From contig DHLW01000202.1 of the NCBI GenBank assembly GCA_002405485.1, forward strand, positions 1 to 27,529: a DNA stretch of 27,529 bases, read 5' to 3'. Shown in pieces: positions 1 through 7,599 of this stretch. The notes beneath the pieces are model-generated. The model was given only the letters and a program-made list of their open reading frames with translations, made no database searches and was not told the origin of the DNA. Source of the stretch: Phycisphaerales bacterium UBA4658. Lineage in GTDB: Bacteria > Planctomycetota > Phycisphaerae > Phycisphaerales > UBA1924. Made by a program: the position numbers and the translations under genes. The stretch's first letter is position 1. The number at the start of each line of letters is the position of its first letter.

Positions 1-179
1 GACGGCCTTGGGTCACCGAGAGCGGCGACCCGTGGCTCCCGACACGAAGATTGCCTGGGGAGGCGAGCCGGGGGACGCGACGCACGCGGATTGTGACAAG
101 AAACCGCTACGACTTTTTCGAACTGCTGATGTCCCCCGGCAGGTGCCCGGCGACAATCGCTCATGGAGACCCCGAGGAC

Positions 180-749
180 ATGGCCGAGTCGGTTCCCATG
201 ATGGACGCCAGTGGCGTGTTCGAGATCCTTGTGCGCGAGCACGCGGACATGCTCACGGCGTATCTCCGCAGTCTGCTCGGTGCCGATCCGAGCGTGGACG
301 ACCTGTTCCAGCAGACCATGCTGGTGGCGTGGCGACGTCTTGGCGATTATGACCGGACTCGCCCGTTCGGGCCATGGCTCCGCGGGATCGCTCAGCGGCT
401 GGTGCTCGAGCATCATCGCAAGGGGCTGGCTCGGCCGATGAGCACGGATCCTCTTGTGCTCGCCGAGCTGGACGTGCGGTTTGACGAGGTGTCGAAGCTC
501 GCGGGTGACACGTTCTCGGAGCGCGTCGAGCGATTGCGGGAGTGCCTGAGCAAGCTGCCGGAGGCGATGCGGCATGCGATCGAACTGGTCTACGCGCGGG
601 AGATGCTCATCGCATCGGCGGCCGAGTCGCTTGGCGCAGGAGAAGAGGCCGTGAAGAAGCGCGTGCAGCGTGGGCGGCAACTGCTGGCCGAGTGCCTGCT
701 GTCGGGAACGATCGACAACGCTGCCGGTGCAGAAGCGAGGACGTCATGA
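180..749 (+). CDS. ECF-type RNA polymerase sigma factor
   Basis: Small sigma-70-family factor that would direct RNA polymerase to a specific promoter set. Region 2 is visible at the N-terminus (FEILVREHADMLTAYLRSLL, then DDLFQQTMLVAWRR, then a FGPWLRGIAQRLVLEHHRKG-like stretch typical of planctomycete/verrucomicrobial ECF factors). Region 4 follows (LRECLSKLPEAMRHAIELVY ... AAESLGAGEEAVKKRVQRGR), where the helix-turn-helix recognises the -35 element. The start is uncertain: ATG 180 is chosen because GGAGA at 165-169 precedes it at a plausible distance and because family members begin shortly before region 2. In-frame TTG 51 and ATG 129 would add a tail lacking family features. The stop overlaps the next gene's ATG (ATGA at 746-749), so the two are probably translationally coupled, as sigma/regulator pairs often are. 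Family call secure; start tentative. Confidence 0.88.
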   Translation: MAESVPMMDASGVFEILVREHADMLTAYLRSLLGADPSVDDLFQQTMLVAWRRLGDYDRTRPFGPWLRGIAQRLVLEHHRKGLARPMSTDPLVLAELDVRFDEVSKLAGDTFSERVERLRECLSKLPEAMRHAIELVYAREMLIASAAESLGAGEEAVKKRVQRGRQLLAECLLSGTIDNAAGAEARTS

Positions 750-2056
750 GCGCACGCGAGCACGCAGCCGCCGACGGACCGATCAAGCCTTCTGGCGGCG
801 CACCCGAGCCGTCGGCGCAGGGCGATGCGAGGCAAATCGCCGCAGAGCTTCTGGCGCACGGGCTGCTGACAACGCTGCACGCCGACACCCGGGCGTCGCA
901 GGAGCAGCGCGTGCAGCGTGTGATGGCGGCGATCGGCGCCGATGCCGACCGGTCGATCACGACTGGGGATTCGAGCCGCACGCTGAGGTTTCCCTCGCGC
1001 CTGCTCCGGAGGGCGCTTGCGATGGCGGCGTGTCTGGCGCTGGTGGGTGCGGCGTTCATGCTCGCGTTCCCCGCCGCGCCCAGCGCGCAGGCGATGGTGC
1101 AACAGTCGATCCGGGCGATGCGTGAGGGCGGGGACCGCCGCTACGAAGTGCGCGTGATGGAGTGGGGCGAGGATCAGATCGCTCCGGATCCGATCGCGGT
1201 GGTGGACACGCGCGCGCCGGAGCTGCTCGTGCTCAGGCACATCACGCCGCAACGCGACCTCATCACCGTTGGACGCGACGCGGAGGGTCTGTGGGCGATC
1301 GATCGCAGCGGCGCGGTGGTGCGCGACAACCCGCGTCGGCTCTGGCCGCGTTGGGCGACGGTGGGTGAGGAGTCGCTGTTTGCCGATTCGATCGATCGCG
1401 TGCTGGAAGAGCTGAGCAGGGGCTTTGACATCAAACGCGATCAGGAGGGCAAGGGCGCGCTCGCGGGCACGACCAAGATCACCGCGACCCGCAAGAGAGA
1501 CCTTCGCGGCCCGGGGCCGGATCGGTTTGAGCTGTGGCTGAACTCAACGAGCAAGGTCGTGGAGAAGATCGAACTGAGCTGGGATGCGCAGCCGACATGG
1601 CGACCCGGCGGGCCGGGTGGACCTGTGGAACAGGGCGGACCGGGAGCGCGACCCATGCGCGATCGGCCCGATGGGCGTGATGGTCCTGAGGGAGCCAGAC
1701 CGCGCGGCGATGGTCCGCCGCCCCCGCCGCGCGACGGTCGGCGTCCGCCGATGGGTCCTGATGGCCTTGACGGCCCTGGAATGGAAGGTCCCGGTCCAAG
1801 AGGGCCGCGCGGCCCCGGCGGCGGGCCAGGCATGAAAGGTGACCCGCGCTTCGGTGGAAGACCGCCCATGGACCCGAGGATGATGGATGGCTTCGTGCCC
1901 GGAGGGCGTCCGCCTCGCATGGATCCGCTCTCACGCGTAGGCCCCCCGCGGACCATCATCATGCAGCGCGTGGACGTGAAGCAGGCGCTGGGGGATGAGT
2001 GGTTCAGCGCGGCGAAGCATGCGGCAAGTGCGGATGGCTCGGCGGCGAAACCGTGA
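746..2056 (+). CDS. Single-pass membrane protein with Gly/Pro-rich tail, likely sigma-factor partner
   Basis: A 436-residue protein starting at the ATG that overlaps the sigma gene stop. Visible parts: a cytoplasmic N-terminal segment of about 88 residues; one transmembrane helix at about 90-110; an outer region of about 170 residues (from AQAMVQQSIRAM) whose repeated short strands resemble the LolA/RseB-like fold, which is my inference; then a tail from about 285 to 400 made largely of Gly, Pro, Arg, Asp and Met with GPGGP-like runs, ending in a short ordinary segment. The coupling and topology suggest an anti-sigma or signal-sensing partner, but I see no HxxxCxxC zinc motif, so it is not a ZAS-type anti-sigma. 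The tail is low complexity and has no function I can name. Confidence 0.75.
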   Translation: MSAREHAAADGPIKPSGGAPEPSAQGDARQIAAELLAHGLLTTLHADTRASQEQRVQRVMAAIGADADRSITTGDSSRTLRFPSRLLRRALAMAACLALVGAAFMLAFPAAPSAQAMVQQSIRAMREGGDRRYEVRVMEWGEDQIAPDPIAVVDTRAPELLVLRHITPQRDLITVGRDAEGLWAIDRSGAVVRDNPRRLWPRWATVGEESLFADSIDRVLEELSRGFDIKRDQEGKGALAGTTKITATRKRDLRGPGPDRFELWLNSTSKVVEKIELSWDAQPTWRPGGPGGPVEQGGPGARPMRDRPDGRDGPEGARPRGDGPPPPPRDGRRPPMGPDGLDGPGMEGPGPRGPRGPGGGPGMKGDPRFGGRPPMDPRMMDGFVPGGRPPRMDPLSRVGPPRTIIMQRVDVKQALGDEWFSAAKHAASADGSAAKP

Positions 2057-2074
2057 GAGCGGCCATGCCCGCTC
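2057..2074. terminator. Possible hairpin between convergent genes
   Basis: GAGCGG (2057-2062) and CCGCTC (2069-2074) form a perfect 6-bp stem with a 6-base loop directly after the plus-strand stop and 27 bases before the minus-strand stop at 2102. No T tract follows on either strand, so it is a weak terminator candidate. Confidence 0.25.
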
Positions 2075-2101
2075 GACTGTGGCGATCGCAATGGTGTTCA
2101 G

Positions 2102-5100
2102 TCAGCAGCCGTCGAACCAGGCGTTCAGGAAGTCGAAGATATCGCTCGACGAGAGCCCGCCGCCGTTGATATCGGCGGCGAGGTCACCGGTGAACCAAGC
2201 ATTCAAAAAGTCCAGGATGTCGATCACCGCGCTGGTGCCGTCGTTGTTGAAGTCGGAGACGCACCCGAGCGCGATCGTGGTGCTGGTCGCTGCGCCGCAG
2301 GCGTTGGTCACGGTGAGCGTGTATGAACCATTGTCGGCAAGTGCCGCGTTGGTGAGCGTGAGCTGGGCCGATTGGGTGCCGGAGTACGTGCCGCCGGAGG
2401 GCGATGGGCCGTTGGCAATCGGCATGCCGTTGCGTCGCCACTGATAGGTGAGCCCGGGGAATCCGGCGGCGGCGGCGCTGAAGCGCACGATGTTGCTGGG
2501 CAGTGTCTCGATGCGTGGGTCTCGATCGAACACCACGCGGTCGAGATAGCGACGTTCGTAGGCCGTCCACGCGAAGTTGAAGCTGACGCCGTTGAACGTG
2601 GCGGTCTTGCCCACGCCGAAGAGTGCTCGTCGTTTGGCATCAAACGTCAATCCGCCCCATGACGTCGGGCGCCAGCCGTTGGGCGGAGAGACCCCCGCAC
2701 CAGCGGGGTTCCGCGGCGGCCCGTCGGGGTTGGCCAGGCCCCACTCATTGGCCGCGGGCATGATCGTGCGCCACGTCTGACCGGCAGGCCATGTCGTGGT
2801 GCCGGTGAAGTGTGTGCCGTTGTCGACCTGTCCGCCGATGCCCACGCCCTGAGAGCGCACGGGGTCATAGACCACGGGCGTGGCATAGGACAGGATTTGC
2901 GGCGTGCCGGGAATCTGTTGCCACTGGGTTCCCGCGCTCAGGCTCCACATGGTGGGGGCTACGAACTGGTTGAGGTTGTTGTACCAGATCGCCGCGCCGC
3001 GGCGCTGGTCGAACCACAGGGCCGAGTCGACCACACCGGCTTGCACGCCGGGCTGCATGGCGATCGGCCCGGTCATGGTGCTCGTCGCGGGGTCAAAGAT
3101 CAGCAGTTCGGTGTTGTTGCTGCCGCTGATGGCGCGGACGATGACGATGCGCCGGTTGACCGAGTCCCACACGGCGTGGGTGCGGCCGATGTTGCCGGCG
3201 ACGGGGCCGTAGTACGGGCGGCCCCAGGCAGTGCCGTCCCAGGTATAGATCGCCAGCGGGCGTGTCGACGAGTAGGGCCCGATGAGATAGACCTTGCGAT
3301 CATCGGGGCAGTAGACCATCGCGGAGTATTCGGGGACAGGCGGATAGAACCCGTCATAGAGGAACTGTCCGGCGGCAGAGTTGACGGCGGGATAGCCGTC
3401 CTGGCGAAGGGTCCACGTGAATCCGTCGTACTCCCAGAGCGAGTTGGAGTTCTGCCCGGTCTGCGTGTTGCCGCCATAGAGGATGGTGACGCCGCGGTGC
3501 TCGTCGAATGCGCCGGTCCAGTAGTCGGACGCGCCGGCGAAGGGCGGCACGGCGTTCATGGGCTTCTCGATCCACGTGGGCGTCGTGAGCTTCAACTCCG
3601 CCGCCGCGCTCACCACCTGCTCGCAGGCGTCGGTGATCACGCATTGGTACGAGCCTTCGTCCTCGTATCGGCAACCGGCGATCGTGAGGTCCGAGGTGTT
3701 GATCCCGGAGTATCGCGGATCACTCGGGATGGACTGTCCGTTCTTGAGCCACTGGAAGGAGCTGATGCAGGTGCCGCGGGCGCGAACGCTGAAGGTTGCC
3801 CCGGCGCAGGGCGCGGCGGTCTGCGGCTGGGGCTGAGAGACGAAGCTGATGCCGACATCGATGCGGCGGATGCTCTCGACCACGCCCGTGCAGGCTGAGC
3901 CGTCGACGAAGACGCGATAGTCGCCCGAGTCGCTGCGTTGCAGATTGCTCAGCAGGAACACGCCGCCGGGCGCGACGACCTGCACGTCCGTCCACGCATC
4001 GGCGACGTACTTCTGCAATCGGATGTTCAGGTTCACGCCCGCCTGCGACGCCGCGGACGGAGTCGCGGGGATGATCGTCGCGCTTGTGCCAGGGCAGGTG
4101 GAGCAGCCGGGCCAGAGTGTCTGAGAGATGAAGGTGATGGGTGCATCGACGCGGAGAGTTGAGGCGGGCGTGACGATGGTGCCGCAGGCATTGGTGATCG
4201 TGGCGCGATACTCGCCGGCGTCGCTAGAGCTCAAGAACGGAATGTTCAGGAACTGTCCCGTGCCGACGGGCGCGCCGTTGCGGGTCCATTGGATGGTGCC
4301 CGGGTCGCCAACGGGCGCGACGGCGAGCGTGAACCCGTCGCTGAGGCAGCGGGCGACGGGTCCTGAGGATGCACTGGCAAGTCCGGGGGCTGAAAGGCGC
4401 TGCTCCCAGGTGTCGAAGAAGGCGGTGAATCCGCTGCTGCCGGCACTTGGGAGTTCCTGTTTGGCACCCCCGGTGATGATCAGGAGATCACGATTGGTGT
4501 CGTAGGCAACGCCCGCCCCGCCGCGGCGGGCCGCATCGGGCAAAGTGAAGTCAAGCGACTGCGCATAGCTCCAGTTACGGAGCACCGGATCCCACACGCT
4601 GATGGAGGGGAGCCAGGCGTACGGCGAACTCTCGAACCGCCCGAAGCAGCGCAGGATCCGCCCTCGGAACGGGTCATAGGCGAGCGTGAGCGATCGCCGG
4701 GCCTCGGATTGCCCCAATGGCGGGATCACGATGCGCTGCCACGACCCCTGCGAAGCGTGCGCGCCAGGCGGGGGAGGGGTGTATTCCCACACATCGTCCA
4801 CAACCACACCGGAACTGCTCACCTCGCTTCCGAGCATGAACCCGACGTTGCGCACGGAGTCAAAGATAAAGCCCTCGGGGGACACCGGCCCGAACTCTGG
4901 CCCCTGCTCCCACGCCGTGCCGGTCCATTCCCATGTCTGATAGTTCGAGACGGTCGCGAGGTTGCGCGAGAGATACACCGTGCGGCCGCGGCGCGGGTCG
5001 TACGCGCCCCAGCCCGCGCCGTCGGCGGGCGGATTGACGCCGGTCCAGGACTTCTGCTCCCACGCGCCATTGCGAAACGCGAAGAGTGTGTTGGTGGCCG

Positions 5101-5539
5101 TGCCGGTGACCGAGCCGATGAGGCCGCCGAAGAGCAGCGCCTCGCCGCGGGCCGTGTCATAGGTCCAGATGCCCGCATAGCGCCGCTCTCCCGGGGGCAG
5201 AACACCCAGCCGCGGGAGCGTGGTCCACGAGAGCCCGTCGTACGCATGAACCTGCACGCCGCCGCCCTCTGGCGGGGCCTGGCTGAGGGCGAGCACCCGT
5301 GCGCCCGCCGTGTCATAGACGCAGCCGACCGCGTATGCGGGTATGTTGCCAACCTGCGGCTGGACATTGGTCGTGGTGACGCATTGACCCAGGGTCGAAG
5401 CAATGCCCGAGCCGACAACCGCCAGAGCGGCCAAAGCGACTCCCCAGCCGCGCACGCCCCGAGGCGGCAGTGTGCCCAGTGCCGCCTGGCAGGGAGAGGC
5501 CGAACCTGGGTCACCCGGCCGATGGACGTCGTGATTCAT
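2102..5539 (-). CDS. Secreted kelch-like/Ig-like protein with GC-type dockerin end
   Basis: An 1145-residue exported protein. The N-terminus has a long n-region, a hydrophobic core at about 32-47 and a probable cleavage site near residue 51. Two blocks (about 55-390 and 655-1000) repeat the pattern of dated descriptions such as VYDTARG..LLFGG and YDGFTW, which is kelch-type beta-propeller language. Between them and after them lie Ig-like domains (about 390-470, 470-560, 565-655 and 1008-1090) with the typical W..NG and D.G.Y...(T/V)..CG signatures. The last 54 residues carry two EF-hand-like halves (DFNNDG..., then DINGGG...) each ending FLNAWF, finishing GC: the dockerin-like domain of Phycisphaerae secreted proteins. 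It probably acts outside the cell in binding or adhesion; ligand unknown. GAGA at a fair distance supports the ATG at 5539. Confidence 0.8.
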   Translation of the reverse strand: MNHDVHRPGDPGSASPCQAALGTLPPRGVRGWGVALAALAVVGSGIASTLGQCVTTTNVQPQVGNIPAYAVGCVYDTAGARVLALSQAPPEGGGVQVHAYDGLSWTTLPRLGVLPPGERRYAGIWTYDTARGEALLFGGLIGSVTGTATNTLFAFRNGAWEQKSWTGVNPPADGAGWGAYDPRRGRTVYLSRNLATVSNYQTWEWTGTAWEQGPEFGPVSPEGFIFDSVRNVGFMLGSEVSSSGVVVDDVWEYTPPPPGAHASQGSWQRIVIPPLGQSEARRSLTLAYDPFRGRILRCFGRFESSPYAWLPSISVWDPVLRNWSYAQSLDFTLPDAARRGGAGVAYDTNRDLLIITGGAKQELPSAGSSGFTAFFDTWEQRLSAPGLASASSGPVARCLSDGFTLAVAPVGDPGTIQWTRNGAPVGTGQFLNIPFLSSSDAGEYRATITNACGTIVTPASTLRVDAPITFISQTLWPGCSTCPGTSATIIPATPSAASQAGVNLNIRLQKYVADAWTDVQVVAPGGVFLLSNLQRSDSGDYRVFVDGSACTGVVESIRRIDVGISFVSQPQPQTAAPCAGATFSVRARGTCISSFQWLKNGQSIPSDPRYSGINTSDLTIAGCRYEDEGSYQCVITDACEQVVSAAAELKLTTPTWIEKPMNAVPPFAGASDYWTGAFDEHRGVTILYGGNTQTGQNSNSLWEYDGFTWTLRQDGYPAVNSAAGQFLYDGFYPPVPEYSAMVYCPDDRKVYLIGPYSSTRPLAIYTWDGTAWGRPYYGPVAGNIGRTHAVWDSVNRRIVIVRAISGSNNTELLIFDPATSTMTGPIAMQPGVQAGVVDSALWFDQRRGAAIWYNNLNQFVAPTMWSLSAGTQWQQIPGTPQILSYATPVVYDPVRSQGVGIGGQVDNGTHFTGTTTWPAGQTWRTIMPAANEWGLANPDGPPRNPAGAGVSPPNGWRPTSWGGLTFDAKRRALFGVGKTATFNGVSFNFAWTAYERRYLDRVVFDRDPRIETLPSNIVRFSAAAAGFPGLTYQWRRNGMPIANGPSPSGGTYSGTQSAQLTLTNAALADNGSYTLTVTNACGAATSTTIALGCVSDFNNDGTSAVIDILDFLNAWFTGDLAADINGGGLSSSDIFDFLNAWFDGC

Positions 5540-5581
5540 GGCACGTTCTCATGCGAATGGCCCGCCGAGGCGGCCAGAGAA

Positions 5582-5590
5582 AGCGTACCA
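5582..5590 (-). promoter_or_regulatory. Candidate extended -10 element for the Ig/kelch gene
   Basis: The minus strand reads TGGTACGCT, an extended -10 (TGn plus TACGCT) ending 42 bases before the start codon at 5539. There is no good -35 hexamer 17 bases upstream; a palindrome lies there instead (5599-5610). The same nine bases occur before the esterase gene at 7600. Confidence 0.35.
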
Positions 5591-5598
5591 CAGGATTG

Positions 5599-5610
5599 CG
5601 GGTTTACCCG
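5599..5610. promoter_or_regulatory. Operator-like 12-bp palindrome CGGGTTTACCCG
   Basis: CGGGT and ACCCG arms around TT form a perfect dyad covering the position where the -35 of the candidate promoter at 5582-5590 should sit. That placement fits a regulator site, but a 5+5 dyad can occur by chance in GC-rich DNA. Confidence 0.25.
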
Positions 5611-5794
5611 TTCAGTTTGAGCAAAGCGGGGCGTAGAGCCCTTGAGGGCGTGCGGTTCCGGTCAAGCTGGGTCGGTCGGCGGGGGCTGGGGAGCACCACC
5701 ATGGAACAGCCGCCAGCCGCCGAAGAAGCGTTCATGTGCTTCGGTGCTGGGCGTGACTTTGGCGTTTGGAGAGGGCAGAGAACTCCAAGAGCGG

Positions 5795-7369
5795 TTACGC
5801 GTGAATGACCCGTCCCTCGCTCGCCAGCGCCGCTTCGCGCGTCGCTTCGTGCATGGTCGGGTGGGCGTGCATGGTGCAGATGATTTCTTCGGTGGTTGCT
5901 TCGAGCCGCCGGGCGAGCGTCAGTTCAGAGATCAGCTCGGTGGCCTGGTCGCCCAGGATGTGCGCGCCGAGGATCTCGCCGCGGGGCAGGCCGCGGATGA
6001 TCTTCACGAAGCCGTCGGTGTGGGCCGCGGCGATGGCCTTGCCGAGAGCGGTCATCGGGAAGGTGCCCACGCTGTAGTCCTTGCCCTTCACCTTGCCCAT
6101 TTCGATCAGCTTCTGCTCCGTGAACCCGACGCTCGCGACCTGCGGCACGCAGTACGTGCAGCCGGGGATCACGGAGTAGTCGATCGGGATCGGCTCGTGG
6201 TGCTTGTTCTTGTCCTTGCGCCATGCCAGACGCTCGACGCAGGTGATCGCCTCTTCGCTGGCGACGTGCGCGAGCCAGGGTGGCCCGATCACATCGCCCA
6301 CGGCGTACACGCCGGGCAGATTCGTCTTGTAATCGATCGGCTCGCTGATGGTCTTGCCGGGGACATAGTCGGTGACGATGTGCCCGCGATCGAGCTTGAG
6401 CCCGAGCGACGGATCACAGAGTCCGTCGGTGCGGCCGACGACGCCGACGGCGAGCAGGATGCGGTCGGCTTCCAGAGTCTCTTTCTTCGTCTCGTCGGCC
6501 TTGCCGTTGACGAACGGTGCGACGGTGACCTTGACGCTGCTCGCGGTTTTCTCGACGGCGGTGGTGACAGTGGAGGTCTTGAAGGTCATGCCGTGCTTGG
6601 TGTAGAGCTTCTGCAGCGCGACCGAGACGTCCTTGTCCTCAACGGGGAGGATGCGGTCCATCATTTCGATGACGGTGACCTGGGTGCCGAGGGAGTTGTA
6701 GAAGTAGGCGAACTCCATCCCGATGGCGCCCGCGCCGACGACGATGAGCTTGGCGGGCTTCTGCTTGTTGTGCATGGCCTCGCGTGCGCCCCAGATGCGG
6801 TCGCCGTCAAACTTGGCGAATGGGAGATCGCGGGCGACCGAACCAGTCGCGACAAGGGCGTAGGTCGCCTCGATGGTCTGGATGGTCTTGCCGGGTGTGG
6901 CGGGGGCGCTCGTCAGTTCTTCCTTGACGGCACACTCCTGAACTTCGATCGTGACGCGGGTGGTTCCGCCGGGGGGCGCGGTCATGAGCGACTCGGCCTT
7001 GGTGATCTTGGCGTTGCCCACGAAGTGGGTGATCTTGTTCTTCTTGAGGAGGAAGGCGATGCCGTTGTTGAGCTTGCCGGCGACCTCTCGGGAGCGGCCG
7101 ATGATCCGATCCCAGTCCAGATCAACGGACCCATTGATCTTCAAACCCCAGAACTTCTGGTCCTCGGCCTTGCCCATCTTCTCAACGAGTTCGGCGTTGG
7201 CGAGGAGGGCCTTGGAGGGGATGCAGCCCCAGTTCAGGCAGACGCCCCCGAGTTTGGCACGCTCGACGACGGCGACCGACATGCCAAGTTGAGCGGCGCG
7301 GATGGCGCCGACATACCCGGCGGGGCCGCCGCCGATGACCACCAGATCGAACTTCTGCACGTCGGGCAT
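5795..7369 (-). CDS. lpdA: Dihydrolipoyl dehydrogenase (E3)
   Basis: FAD flavoenzyme that reoxidises dihydrolipoamide with NAD+ in 2-oxoacid dehydrogenase complexes or the glycine cleavage system. Seen in order: the N-terminal FAD-binding GGGPAGYVGAIRAAQLG, the redox disulfide GGVCLNWGCIPSK (Cys44 and Cys49), the NAD-binding VVGAGAIGMEFAYFYNSLG, the second FAD contact GVYAVGDVIGPPWLAH, and the C-terminal dimerisation domain with HAHPTMHE, whose His503 and Glu508 form the catalytic dyad. At 524 residues it is somewhat longer than the usual 460-480; short extra stretches lie before the ATGS motif and in the NAD domain (near NGKADETKKE). The ATG at 7369 has AGG about 9 bases upstream; a longer in-frame start at 7450 adds an unrelated tail. 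No E1 or E2 gene is in the window, so the partner complex cannot be told. Confidence 0.96.
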   Translation of the reverse strand: MPDVQKFDLVVIGGGPAGYVGAIRAAQLGMSVAVVERAKLGGVCLNWGCIPSKALLANAELVEKMGKAEDQKFWGLKINGSVDLDWDRIIGRSREVAGKLNNGIAFLLKKNKITHFVGNAKITKAESLMTAPPGGTTRVTIEVQECAVKEELTSAPATPGKTIQTIEATYALVATGSVARDLPFAKFDGDRIWGAREAMHNKQKPAKLIVVGAGAIGMEFAYFYNSLGTQVTVIEMMDRILPVEDKDVSVALQKLYTKHGMTFKTSTVTTAVEKTASSVKVTVAPFVNGKADETKKETLEADRILLAVGVVGRTDGLCDPSLGLKLDRGHIVTDYVPGKTISEPIDYKTNLPGVYAVGDVIGPPWLAHVASEEAITCVERLAWRKDKNKHHEPIPIDYSVIPGCTYCVPQVASVGFTEQKLIEMGKVKGKDYSVGTFPMTALGKAIAAAHTDGFVKIIRGLPRGEILGAHILGDQATELISELTLARRLEATTEEIICTMHAHPTMHEATREAALASEGRVIHA

Positions 7370-7460
7370 GCGATGAGACCTCGTTTGGAGCCAACCAGCG
7401 GGCGGAACGGACGGGGGACTCTGAGGCGGGCCGGGAAGTCTCCAAGCCACGCCGGTGGCG

Positions 7461-7466
7461 AGTATA
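7461..7466 (-). promoter_or_regulatory. Candidate -10 for lpdA
   Basis: The minus strand reads TATACT about 90 bases before the lpdA start. The -35 side (CGGGAC at 17 bp) is poor, so this rests on the -10 alone. Confidence 0.3.
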
Positions 7467-7534
7467 GAGGGCTTGGGTGGGGAGTCCCGCGGGTGCGGGT
7501 GAGACCGGAATCCCGAGGCGTTCGGCGGAGATTG

Positions 7535-7563
7535 TTGGTTTTGCCCGGGGCTTCTGGTACGCT
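7535..7563 (+). promoter_or_regulatory. Sigma-70-like promoter of the esterase gene
   Basis: TTGGTT (7535-7540), a 17-bp spacer and TACGCT (7558-7563) preceded by TGG, giving an extended -10. Transcription would start near 7570, about 30 bases before the ATG at 7600. Confidence 0.5.
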
Positions 7564-7599
7564 GTTCAATCCGGGGTTTCTCCGCGTTCGAAGACCACC

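Noticed and set aside
1590..1950. GGCCC/GGTCC-rich repetitive DNA
   Set aside because: Explained by the Gly/Pro-rich coding sequence; no unit repeats regularly enough for a CRISPR or a DNA tandem repeat.
2810..3898. Open plus-strand frame of 362 codons
   Set aside because: Antisense to the Ig/kelch protein, whose frame has clear domains and a signal peptide.
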